Shown here: piece by piece, positions 1-8,989 of the stretch
Position numbering within the stretch: the first letter of the stretch is position 1
Layout: each line of letters begins with the position of its first letter
Assembly: GCA_946406115.1 (NCBI GenBank)
Contig: OX291545.1
Coordinates: 11,732,001-11,796,000 of the forward strand
Source: Apoda limacodes
Lineage: Eukaryota; Arthropoda; Insecta; Lepidoptera; Limacodidae
Direction of reading: 5' to 3'
Length of the DNA stretch: 64,000 nucleotides
The notes under the pieces: generated by a model
The model's input: only the letters and a program-made list of their open reading frames with translations
Databases searched by the model: none
Told to the model about the DNA's origin: nothing
Made by a program: the position numbers and the translations under genes

Positions 1-489
1 ATTGGTCCCAGGTATAACCTGCTCATTTATAGTGATTCTCCCTTGTGTATCCCATTTGACTTTATCATTATTTTCTATCAACGTTTTAATTAGCAGTTCA
101 CCTTTTTTTTTAAATGTCCTTGGAATTAATCTCATTAAATAAAAATAAGAATAGGGCTTATTGTAAACTACGTCCCTCTCTTTGGATGGTGACTGTGTAA
201 GTAATGGTTCAGCTTTAATCTCTTCTTCTTTATATTTTTCTGTTAATTCACTGTCATCCGACACCAAAGGCAATTTTAGTGGTTGTCTTTCTTCACCAGT
301 AAAATACAAATATCTTTGTAATGTTTGTGAATAGAGCTTCCACTTCTCACGGTCTTCTAATTTCCTACTAAGAATATCCCGCATTTCCTTATCTAGTCGC
401 GACAAGGAATCTTCAGGAATAATTTCTCTACGTTTGAGCCTTTCTAAGACGTTAGGTTCAATTAATAACATCTTTTTAGCGTTCTCCAT
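1..489 (-). CDS. Partial open frame of the virus-like element, charged protein
   Basis: An open frame starts at an ATG at 489 and runs without a stop off the left edge, giving 163 codons in the window. The N-terminus begins MENAKKMLLIEP and is followed by a strongly charged, helix-prone stretch with many Lys, Arg and Glu. I recognise the opening, a Met-Leu-Leu-Ile-rich start followed by a basic helix, as typical of conserved small proteins in Polinton-type elements, but I cannot assign a function. The start lies 5 bases beyond the stop of the neighbouring pX-like gene, so the two may be expressed from one transcript. It could be a minor virion or DNA-associated protein; that is inference. Confidence 0.6.
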   Translation of the reverse strand, partial: MENAKKMLLIEPNVLERLKRREIIPEDSLSRLDKEMRDILSRKLEDREKWKLYSQTLQRYLYFTGEERQPLKLPLVSDDSELTEKYKEEEIKAEPLLTQSPSKERDVVYNKPYSYFYLMRLIPRTFKKKGELLIKTLIENNDKVKWDTQGRITINEQVIPGTN

Positions 490-493
490 TTTC

Positions 494-814
494 TTATATG
501 ACAGAATTGAGCAAAGAACTAAGAACTGCACCCAAAATTACAGGTAAGAATGCACCACCTTTCTGTATAATTATCTTTTTTCTGAATTTATTTCTTCCTT
601 TAGAAACTAATTTCCTGAGAACCACTTTGTGTTTTTTTAATTTAGACTTTTCTTGCTCCTTTAAAGGAATTTTACCATTTAAAACATTAAAAATACATTC
701 ACAGAGACAGTTTATTTCTTGTTCGTTACAACTTTTTAATAGTGCCTCACAATACTTTGGTTTAAGTGTATGTAAAGCTTTTAATAATTCTTTATGTGCC
801 TTAACTCGTCTCAT
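494..814 (-). CDS. pX-like small basic protein with hydrophobic C-terminal tail (copy 1)
   Basis: A 106-residue protein. Residues 1-60 are a Cys- and Leu-containing helical region, residues 60-85 are rich in Lys and Arg, and the end (about 86-106) reads GGAFLPVILGAVLSSLLNSV. A basic stretch followed by a Gly-Gly-hydrophobic tail resembles adenovirus pX-type core peptides, which adintovirus-like elements also carry; such proteins condense DNA or disturb membranes. The assignment rests on composition and on position beside the packaging ATPase. The first 70 residues align with the protein encoded at 868-1110 (both have L-K-x-K-Y-C near residues 17-22 and a P/N-L-K-E motif further on), so the pair arose by duplication. 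Confidence 0.6.
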   Translation of the reverse strand: MRRVKAHKELLKALHTLKPKYCEALLKSCNEQEINCLCECIFNVLNGKIPLKEQEKSKLKKHKVVLRKLVSKGRNKFRKKIIIQKGGAFLPVILGAVLSSLLNSVI

Positions 815-867
815 TATTATTAATTATTAAAAACATTTGTTTAAATAAATTTTGATAAAATAACTGC

Positions 868-1110
868 CTATAATACTGTTGACACTAAACAATTTAAATT
901 CAGGGACCTCAGTGAATATCTCTTCGTTTTTTTATTTGTTTTTTCTTTTAAATTAATTTTTTCTGCTAAAATAAAATTAAGCTGTTTACAAATATTGTTT
1001 AATTCTTCTTTACTAGTTGTTTCTTGTAAAGTTTTGCAATACTTTCGTTTCAATACTTTTAATATTACACTAAATGAATTATTATTACACGTTGTTACGG
1101 TTCCGTGCAT
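868..1110 (-). CDS. Paralogue of the pX-like protein, lacking the hydrophobic tail (copy 2)
   Basis: An 80-residue protein starting at an ATG at 1110. It shares the helical N-terminal region with the neighbouring 494-814 protein: both have a KYC motif, spaced acidic residues, and an LKEK/LKEQ motif followed by Lys-rich sequence. It ends soon after the basic segment and has no GG-hydrophobic tail, so it is either a tailless paralogue or a truncated copy. Its first 16 bases overlap the 3' end of the ATPase gene in another frame, which is typical of compact viral genomes. Function unknown. Being shorter than its sister, it may be decaying. Confidence 0.5.
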   Translation of the reverse strand: MHGTVTTCNNNSFSVILKVLKRKYCKTLQETTSKEELNNICKQLNFILAEKINLKEKTNKKTKRYSLRSLNLNCLVSTVL

Positions 1111-1772
1111 GATGTTGAACTAATTGATATTTGATCCTTCATATTACATTTAAATCCTTTTTTTGGTATGTAAACAGTACAAAAAATATTATTGAGTGGA
1201 AATATATTACTTTTAAAGCGATACATGTCATTTGTTTTTTGTTTTAGATCTATCATCAAATAACCATGCGGATCACTAGTGGCATCTTTATAGGCTTCCT
1301 CTACAAATTTGGAATTATCAGGAAAAACTTGTCGTGCTAAATGGCGTATTTGAGTTCTGTCCCGAGGATTTTTGAAATAAATTATATAAGAAGAGTTTAG
1401 TGAAATATCACGTTGACCTTTACCTTGATGAAATAAATTTTGAGTTATATAGAAAACGCTTAAATTTCTGTGATGGCTCCCTTTAGTAAAAATATCAACA
1501 ACTCGTCCATCCGATTCTCGCATTAGGTCATCTATAACCAGTAATTGAGGTTCATTACCATCAAACATATTTAAATCTGGAATTCCTTGAGTGTATATAA
1601 CATTACTAATATTATACAGTGGCTGCATTTCATCGTAACACCAAAATATATGCTTAAAATCTGTGTCACATATTTTTTTAGCGCAGTTTATAAAATTTGT
1701 AACAAAATTAGATTTTCCACATCCACTCGGACCTGCTACTATAGCTGTAAAAGGGTGTGAGAAATGAAACAT
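1095..1772 (-). CDS. A32/FtsK-like genome-packaging ATPase
   Basis: A 225-residue P-loop ATPase that would pump element DNA into capsids. Walker A is GPSGCGKS at residues 14-21. Walker B is LLVIDD at about 77-82. A sensor-like Gln-Asn in the FYITQNLFH segment lies near 111-112, and an arginine-rich stretch follows at 137-147 (PRDRTQIRHLARQ). This order, with the P-loop almost at the N-terminus, matches the compact packaging ATPases of Polintons and adintoviruses. The start is a true ATG at 1772. The frame is intact and all catalytic residues are present. A TATA-like TATTTTATTTAAAA sequence lies about 75 bases upstream on the minus strand. The 3' end overlaps the next small gene. Confidence 0.88.
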   Translation of the reverse strand: MFHFSHPFTAIVAGPSGCGKSNFVTNFINCAKKICDTDFKHIFWCYDEMQPLYNISNVIYTQGIPDLNMFDGNEPQLLVIDDLMRESDGRVVDIFTKGSHHRNLSVFYITQNLFHQGKGQRDISLNSSYIIYFKNPRDRTQIRHLARQVFPDNSKFVEEAYKDATSDPHGYLMIDLKQKTNDMYRFKSNIFPLNNIFCTVYIPKKGFKCNMKDQISISSTSCTEP

Positions 1773-1961
1773 CGTTTTTTTTTTTAATACGTGTTAGCTT
1801 CATAAGGATTTTAAGTCAAATGTCATTTGTTCACATTGAACATTAGTTTTAAATAAAATACAGTAATACTATAAAAATCATTTATTAAATATTTTAAATA
1901 GTAAAATGTAAAGTTGACAAAACAAATAATTAGGGTTCCTTTTTCTTTTTTTTTTTATTAA

Positions 1962-2168
1962 ATTAAAACAGTTTAATTCAGGCACAGAGAAAACCAATAT
2001 ACATTGTTAGACATGACTCATCAATACAAAATTAAAACAGTTTAATTCAGGCACAGAGAAAACCAATATACATTGTTAGACATGACTCATCAATACAAAA
2101 TTAAAACAGTTTAATTCAGGCACAGAGAAAACCAATATAAATTGTTATACATAACTTATCAATACAAA
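1962..2168. repeat. Three tandem copies of a 69-bp unit
   Basis: Copies begin at 1962, 2031 and 2100 with attaaaacagtttaattcag. The first two are nearly identical and the third has a few changes in its second half. The array sits between the start of the ATPase gene and the end of the polymerase gene. It contains no open frame. The rest of the intergenic stretch 1773-2387 is plain AT-rich DNA that probably holds the ATPase promoter and the polymerase 3' end. Confidence 0.9.
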
Positions 2169-2387
2169 ATTAAAATTAAAATCAAGTCAAATTAGATGAA
2201 AATGAACATAACAGTTCAAATTAAAATTAAATAATATTTTAACATAATACAAAAATAATTTTACAACTTCTTTACATTTCTTAAACAATAATATATTTTT
2301 TAATGAAACACAGTACTTTTTAATTAGATTTATAAAAAAAATAGATTTACAAAAAACAATTCAGAAAGTTTTTACATTATTTTCTAA

Positions 2388-5300
2388 CTAAACATTTTTT
2401 AAGCTATAATGACCCCATGCCAGAGTATCGGTAGAATTTGGTTTTATATACCTTTTGCTATCATTGTAAGATAAAGAAACTTTATTACATTTTTGAGTAA
2501 AAATTATATGTTTAATAGATTTAAACCGAAGCATTTTACAAATTTCATTAGTATTATTAAATAAACAATTTTTGTAATTGTCAATTTTAAAGTTTTTGAC
2601 AATGCTTTTGTTTACACCCTTTGCTTTAGCAACAAATTTATCTTCCACGTCAATCGCATACATTTTTGAGCGTAGTCCTACAAACTCTCTAAATATTTTA
2701 CCATTATTTTCATCTTTAAATAATCCTAATTTTTTTTTATTTAACAAAGGTATACCATATTTATTGTTAATTTCATAGTCTGAGGTGTCGAAATGTATGG
2801 CAACATCTGATTTAATATCGGAATAAAAGTTTTTTGTAAATACTTGATAAACTAAACTATCTGTATCTGTGTAAAGTAGTTTTAACCTATTCTGAAACTT
2901 CACGTTCATATATTCGTAATGGAACTCATACATTAGCGTTTTTGATATATCTAAAATACAAAAACCTAAATAAATTGGTTTGTTATATAACATTTTTACC
3001 TTTTTTAATTGTATAGCAACTAATGACTCTGAAAAGATAGATAAACTATGAAATTCAGGTCTTGCTAGCAGTGATTGAGCACCTTGAACATTTCCGCGAT
3101 TCTCCCAATGAGTCACCAGCTTTACATTTACTCTTTTTTCAATATTTTCCATAGTTTTACCGAAAACAGAGTTATTCATTAATTTATAAAAATCCTTTTG
3201 AAACTCAGAAACCGCCGATGCACGCAGGTTAGTATTTAAATCAATGTATTTTTTTAACCAATCACTTTGTTTAAATTTTAAAATTCTATGCACTTTTAGT
3301 AATTTTAGTCCAGTTTGTAAACATTGTTTTAAATTTCGATAATGTATTATGTAGTTATTTTTATTGTTTAAATTTAGAACTAATTTTTTTTCTTTTGTGT
3401 TACCAATACATATCTGATCAGGACAAAATGGAAAATCTGAATGTAAGTCATGTAAATGATCTGGATATTCTAAATCTACTTCCAATATATAACCATATTC
3501 TGAGTTATCAGGCACTTGAAAATTAGTATTTATGTCAACCCATTCAAACTCACTCGTCGGAAGGTATTGTGACATAGCCCAACCATATAGATTATTAGCA
3601 TCAAGGTAAATTAAATAAGAAGAAGGTAAGTCACTATTATAATTGTCCATAAAAATATTGTTAGCTTTTGCATAACGGTTACTACATTGAGAAACCCCAC
3701 CTCTTATTCCTTTTTGGATAAAAGCAAGTTTATCAAAATCTGTTAAAAGTTCTAACTTTTGTTGAGTATGTTTTAACATGGAATCCCAACTCAATCCAGG
3801 TGCAGTATAATACTGTGCAGCATCAAGACCATATGTTTCAAGACATAAATTTCGAAAGTTTTCAAACACATCAGCTAATAATAATACATCAGTTTTTAAA
3901 TACAGATTAGAATAATCTAACATATTTTTACAGTTAAAATGATTCCAAACATCATTTGCATGTGCATAGTCCTCGTCAGATACATGCTCGTTATTCAAGG
4001 AACTAAAAAAAAATTCTTTTGTTGGTAGTGTCGTGTTTTGTAATTTTTCATAGGATGTCATAAACTCATAGGGATAAATGCCTTTACGTGTTAAACGGAT
4101 GAAATCTTCGTTATTTGAAAAATTTTTACTAAGTTCATGAAATTGATTTGTATCAAGATTTTTTGCTAACTGAGAAAGACTACAAGACATGAATTTGAAA
4201 GAATCTACAAACCTTAATTTCATAGTATAATTATTTATTTGAATGCACTTTGAAAATGATATGTATTTTTCTTTATTTTGAGGTATTATTTCTATTGCTC
4301 CGTCTACACTGTTCAGCGCATGTACTATAAAGTGACTATCATAATTACTCAAGTTATGCAAAAAAATTGGAACGAATCGCGGGACTTTATAATTTGAAGA
4401 GCAAATCGAATGAGCTATTCCTCTATATAAACCCGTGTGTGTGTCATAATCTATAACAGACTCATTATTTAAATCTTTTTCACAAATGTAACAGGTTTTA
4501 CTTTCTAATATATTTCTCTCATTCTCGACCGATAACGGTTGAGGACTTTTATGGAAACTGTTTTTTTTAGCAATTTGTTTTAAATCATCTACTAGAGACT
4601 GCATAAAAACCTTAGCACAGTCCTTTCCAGTATAGGTCCTATAAGTAGACAGACTATTATCGTACGAACATTTAATATAATAACCGAAGCTATATACTTC
4701 ATGTTTTTGAATATTATTACTAAACGATTTGTTTGGGTCATTATCACAACTATGAATTGGTAATAAAAGGGCTTCAAAATCAGCATAAATGACAAATGGA
4801 ATTTTCAATTTTCTATCAAATTTATCAAATGACAATATATTATTTAAAATTGGTTCACCAAACCACATCTTTTTTTTGGGAAGTGAATTAGGTAAATCGG
4901 TTTTAATGTGATTACAATCAAACCTTTGATGGTTAGTTAATTCATTTTGATTTCTAAATATTAACAAGCACCCGTCACAAATATGAACAGCTTCATTTTT
5001 TGATGAAATTTGTTTACTCACTAATCTAGATAAATTTTTAATGTAACAATAATGATAATTAGAACCGGTATTAATTAAAAGTAGATTAATGTGTTTTTGT
5101 TTTCGACACTTTGTAAAATGAAGCGGTCCTACTATTTTTTTTTTTTTATTATTTGCATCGTACTCTAAACCAAAGACATTAATACTTACATCATTTAAAT
5201 TTTCAAATTTATTTATATCCTTCAATTTAACGGGAAATGGAATATTATTAAAATTTAATTTATTTTGGTGACTAAAATATGAACAGACTCTATCAGCGTT

Positions 5301-6767
5301 ATTATTTACTGGATATAAGGCTGAAAGCACAGCCCATTGAAAACATTGGTGGTCATAATTTTTCACATTAATTACCGCTTTTTTGTGTTTAATATCTAAT
5401 GGTAAATCTATATACGATGAACCACGTAAGGGATTAAATTTATTAACATTCATATCTATATGTTTAATTGCACGTAAGCTCCAGCCGCTATCTTTTTTTT
5501 CAAAATTGGAAATCTTATTTGTTATCTCATTAATAATCATTGAAAATATTATTTCAAAATCATCTCCACGACAATACACATAGTTAAAAGTTTGGAAATC
5601 GAAAGTATTTTTTAAGTTTTTTGTTGGTTGTATAAAATCAGCATTTAAATTAAAATTTACTTTTATGACGGTTAATTGATTAATGCAATCACTTATTAAC
5701 TGAAACAAAGTTTCTTTAATACCTTGGAGAAACGAGTCAGGCGTCTCGAATTCTACCTGGGCTACAGTTTGTTTTGGGGTTATTCTATAGGTTAATATGC
5801 GTGCTCCAAATGCAGTTTCAATTAAATGAACATTTGAAAACTTTTCATGACATATTATTACATTGTTTTTATGGGAATTACTTTTTAAATGACTAGTAAA
5901 ATGTTTTTTGTGGATAAAAACTTTACATTGGGGGCATTCAATCTTATCAATATTTGAACTTACATCTAAAAGAAAAGTAGACGATGCAGCTGCTGATGAT
6001 GTCGATGGTACTGCTTCAGGGCCACCCCTTGATGTAGTCGCTTGTGGTTCTGATGTACGAAGTCGTTTTTCCAGTACATTTTCTCCATCTAGAGCAATTT
6101 TTCTTTTTCCACCAACTTGGCTGTAAACAATAGAAAAAAAAAACACAATTATTATAAAAAATAAAACAGAAATATATAATTAGAAATTTAGAACATTATA
6201 AATAAGTCACATAAAAAAACCATCTCACGTTTATTTACTATTTTTACAAGAGGTGCAATATGCTATGACCGGTAATAATCCGTCAATTTCATCACCCCCA
6301 CTGATTAAATGCGTATTACATGGCGTATAATACGGTTTAAAGTCTGGATCCTCAATCATTGATTTAGAAAGTTTGCCATTTATAAACCAAAATCTAATAT
6401 AACGATGGAATCTACTTAAAATAATTGCTTTGTCGAGTAAAATTATTTCCTCACTAGTAAGCGACCACATTTTGTCAAACTAACAGTAACAATAATCTCA
6501 AACCAAAATACATTCTTTTATATGATCCACCCCTCCAATGCTATACAATAAGTTGTTACAAATAAAACAAGTCGAGACAAGACAGCTAGTAAACCCAAAT
6601 ACTTACAATGTCTGTTCTTGTTTGTTGCACTGGTGATTTTTTTCTTCGTGTAGACATATTTTATAGAGCAATTGATCGTATTCATCAATGAGTTTTCTTT
6701 CTTCCTGTATACAAAGTTCATACAGTTGTTGGTCGAAGTAATCGTTTTGTAAATCTGAAGCGTCCAT
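2388..6767 (-). CDS. Family B DNA polymerase, protein-primed type, two exons
   Basis: Replicative polymerase of the element. Exon 2 (6120 down to 2388) encodes 1,243 residues. Exon 1 is 6767-6607. The donor GTAAGT (6606-6601) and an acceptor ending TTTACAG (to 6121) join them in phase, giving about 1,297 residues; an unspliced start would have to use GTG. Numbering from that GTG: C2H2-like finger 71-92; a conserved Cys/His region with QCFQW near 267-271 and HYCY near 365-368; a second finger 390-412; exonuclease motifs YADFEA (454-459), NLSNYD (598-603) and LYLKTD (748-753); a CYIC finger-like insert from 552; polymerase motifs DANNLYG (849-855), KLMNNSVFG (988-996) and YTDTDS (1092-1097). 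All catalytic aspartates are present. The size and the N-terminal fingers match Polinton polymerases. Confidence 0.92.
6231..6470 (-). CDS. Small protein nested in the polymerase intron
   Basis: A 79-residue frame with an ATG at 6470, lying wholly inside the 486-bp predicted intron of the polymerase gene and on the same strand. The N-terminal half (residues 1-35) is helical and aromatic. The C-terminal half has PYYTPCNTH and ends with a CTSC pair, so Cys56, Cys72, Cys75 and a histidine could bind zinc. A good TATA box (CATATAAAAG) lies about 45 bases upstream, supporting independent transcription. I do not recognise the family. Alternatively it is an alternative exon of the polymerase transcript, but the start codon and its own promoter argue for a separate gene. 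Confidence 0.55.
   Translation of the reverse strand: MWSLTSEEIILLDKAIILSRFHRYIRFWFINGKLSKSMIEDPDFKPYYTPCNTHLISGGDEIDGLLPVIAYCTSCKNSK
6515..6524 (-). promoter_or_regulatory. TATA box of the nested small gene
   Basis: The minus strand reads ATCATATAAAAGAATG, a near-ideal TATA box about 45 bases before the ATG at 6470. It lies inside the predicted polymerase intron, so it would drive only the nested gene. Confidence 0.5.
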
Positions 6768-6813
6768 GATGATGTTAGTTTGTATAAGAGTATTGAAAGT
6801 GAACGAGGTATCG

Positions 6814-6823
6814 CTTAAATATA
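6814..6823 (-). promoter_or_regulatory. TATA-like box of the polymerase gene
   Basis: The minus strand reads GTTATATTTAAGCG about 47 bases before the ATG of polymerase exon 1 at 6767. The spacing is like that of the nested gene's box. Confidence 0.4.
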
Positions 6824-6933
6824 ACTTGTAGCCTAAGTACCTGTGGACGAAGGTGTGAGAAATCTATTGTTGTTTTTAAGCTTTGGCGTTCTCTGTTAAG
6901 TAATGTTAAGAAGTTGTAAATGAATGAATGAAA

Positions 6934-8001
6934 TTAATATCCCCGCTTATCTTTAGTTTCAATGAAGAACTTTTTACAATCACAGTTCATTGCTATTTGT
7001 TTTGTAATATTATATATGGAATCCCGGGTACTTAGATAATGCTGGTCGTCATGTGATTGTGTATAATATTTAACTTTTAAGTCTGCGTATTTCCAATGAT
7101 CTTCAGCTGGTATGTCCTTTATCTTTTTCATATTATATATTTCAATTTTTAATAGGTGACTTGCAGACGTTGTGTCGTCATTATTGGTAGAAATATAAGA
7201 GATTCCATTTTCATTGCCTTGACTGACACACGAAGACTTTGCTTGAGATTTTCTTTTCTTAGGATTTTCAAAAAATGCGTCAATACTTTTGATATTCCGC
7301 TTTGTTGTGCTTTTCAAATTTTTTTGAATAGTACAGTCTTTAGTTTCTTCTTGACTCATATCCAAAGGAAAGTAATAATTTTTTAACGTATAATTTTCCG
7401 GGGATAAAGGCTGGAACAATAAAAATTATAAAACAATAAGTTAATAAAAATGAAATTAATAAAATTGTATTAATAAAATTTCCTTATAGTGCTAATAATC
7501 TCTATTGCTGGGTTAAAGAACAATAAACAAACAAACTTCACTATTTGATTCGATTGAATAATATACTAACACACATTAATTGCTGTTACAAGCACATAAG
7601 AGAAAAAAAATAATAATATTGGAACTCAGTACTTTAACTATTGGTTAGACGCTAATTATGTAATACCGTTATAAAATAATATACATAAACGTATACACAT
7701 AGATGGTTCCGACCCCAAGCTAAGTATTAAACTTGTGTTATGGTAACCAGAAACAACAACCATAGAATATCAGTACATAGACTACATATAAACAACATCC
7801 ATGATTCAGTAACAAATGTTTAATCATCACAAAAAACACCTGCTCCTTGTGGGATTCGAACCCGTGACCCTTGGCTCCGCAGTTAGCTGCACTAACCATT
7901 TGACCAAACAGGACAATAATAAAACAATTACACACATACATTATGAAAAAACAATAAAACATACACTATCGAGAAAATTAAGTAATTAAACTTACCTCCA
8001 T
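6934..8001 (-). CDS. Two-exon protein with a PIP-like motif and basic patch
   Basis: Exon 2 runs from 7410 to 6934 and is preceded by an acceptor (pyrimidine tract ending TTCCAG). Exon 1 is very short: ATG GAG at 8001-7996, followed directly by a consensus GTAAGT donor. The two join in phase and give about 160 residues. Residues 44-49 read SIDAFF, followed by NPKKRKS. This is close to a PCNA-interacting (PIP) box, but with Ile where Gln is usual, next to a likely nuclear localisation signal. The C-terminus holds a CDCKKFF segment. The frame upstream in exon 2 has no ATG until MSQEE (residue 20), which could be an alternative start if splicing does not occur. Family not recognised. The gene sits immediately upstream of the polymerase gene, so a replication role is plausible but inferred. 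Confidence 0.5.
7840..7915 (-). repeat. tRNA-derived SINE head
   Basis: The minus strand has a polymerase III A-box-like segment (GGTCAAATGGTTAGTGC) and a B box (GGGTTCGAATCCC). T-arm and acceptor pairing is broken, so this is a SINE head and not a working tRNA gene. It lies in the intron of the 6934-8001 gene. Confidence 0.65.
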
Positions 8002-8084
8002 TTGATGGAATATGAACACAAAACACTGTAGGTATAACTTTGAAACTCACGAATAAGACTGCAGTGTGAATTTTACTGTGGTTC

Positions 8085-8094
8085 CTTATATATA
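8085..8094 (-). promoter_or_regulatory. TATA box of the 6934-8001 gene
   Basis: The minus strand reads CCATATATATAAGGAACC about 85 bases upstream of the ATG at 8001. The 5' leader between them has no upstream ATG except in the short stretch before the start. Confidence 0.45.
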
Positions 8095-8129
8095 TGGTTA
8101 TAGCCTACATGTCTTTGCGTGTTCCAACA

Positions 8130-8700
8130 GGATATGACAGAGACCTCACACGATATGAATCAACGTCGGAAAAAAAAAACTAAACAATAAGCCATCTATT
8201 GTTATCACTCAATTCATATTGGCATTGTAAGTACCTGGTATCGGAATGTTTGCATGACGAAGAGCTTAAATAAATATTTTTAATAGAAAATATTTCTATA
8301 GATAACATGTGTCTAATTGTTAACAGACCTCCTCGGAAGTGCATTGAAGAAATAATCTGCCGTTTAATTTTAAAGCTTAAGTTCAAAATAAAGGACACCA
8401 AACAATAAGTTATCTTTTGTTATCACAATCCATATTGGCATTGTAAGTAGCTGTATTTGCTTGTCACAGAGCTTAAATAAATAATTTCAATTGAAAAAAT
8501 TTCTAAAGATGACGCCTCTTCGTAGTAAAACATGTATCAACCTGTTAGCAGGGACCTCCCACGGCATTTAAGAAATAAATCAACGTCTTATTGTTATTAC
8601 AATTCATTGAAATCGTTGCTACCCACAGAGACTTACAAAAAATTAAACCTCGTAGATAAAAGAAACTGAAAGAAACTAAATAATGAATTATCTATTGTTG
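8130..8700. repeat. Diverged tandem units of about 210 bp
   Basis: Three or more decayed copies share aacaataag (8184, 8402), a 'catattggcattgtaagta' segment (about 8216, 8433) and gagcttaaataaata (8263, 8469), giving a period of 206-218 bp. A weaker partial copy follows near 8590-8700. No gene is seen here. Together with the adjoining 21-bp array it may be the subterminal region of the element. Confidence 0.6.
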
Positions 8701-8740
8701 TTAAAAACCATTGTTGACACTGCACGCAGAACATTTCATA

Positions 8741-8976
8741 GAACCGCGAATAAAGTTGATCCACACGCGAATTAAAATAATTGGACCGCGAATTAAAATA
8801 ATTAGATCGCGAACAAAGTTGATCCACACGCGAATGAAAATAATGAGACCGCGAATAAAATTGATCCACACGCGAATTAAAATAATTAGACCGCGAATAA
8901 AATAGATCCACACGCGAATTAAAGTAATTGGACCGCGAATTAAAATAATTAGACCGCGAATAAAGTTGATTCACAT
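8741..8976. repeat. 21-bp tandem array, eleven CGCGAA boxes
   Basis: CGCGAA occurs at 8745, 8766, 8787, 8808, 8829, 8850, 8871, 8892, 8913, 8934 and 8955, exactly 21 bp apart. Two subtypes alternate irregularly: an 'attaaaataatt' spacer and a 'taaagttgatccaca' spacer. Because 21 is a multiple of three, a frame stays open across it on the minus strand, but that frame lacks an ATG. The pattern fits an array of protein-binding sites on one face of the helix, for example at an origin or terminal region. Confidence 0.9.
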
Positions 8977-8989
8977 ATGATCCGCGAGT

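Noticed and set aside
7841..7913. Functional tRNA gene
   Set aside because: A and B boxes are present, but the acceptor stem does not pair and the T stem has mismatches; a SINE head is more likely.
8633..8974. Open frame with a heptad-repeat peptide on the minus strand
   Set aside because: It exists because the 21-bp array period is a multiple of three. It has no ATG in frame, and similar open frames occur on the same array in other frames and on the other strand.
8741..8976. CRISPR-like array
   Set aside because: The period is only 21 bp with no unique spacers, and the context is eukaryotic.
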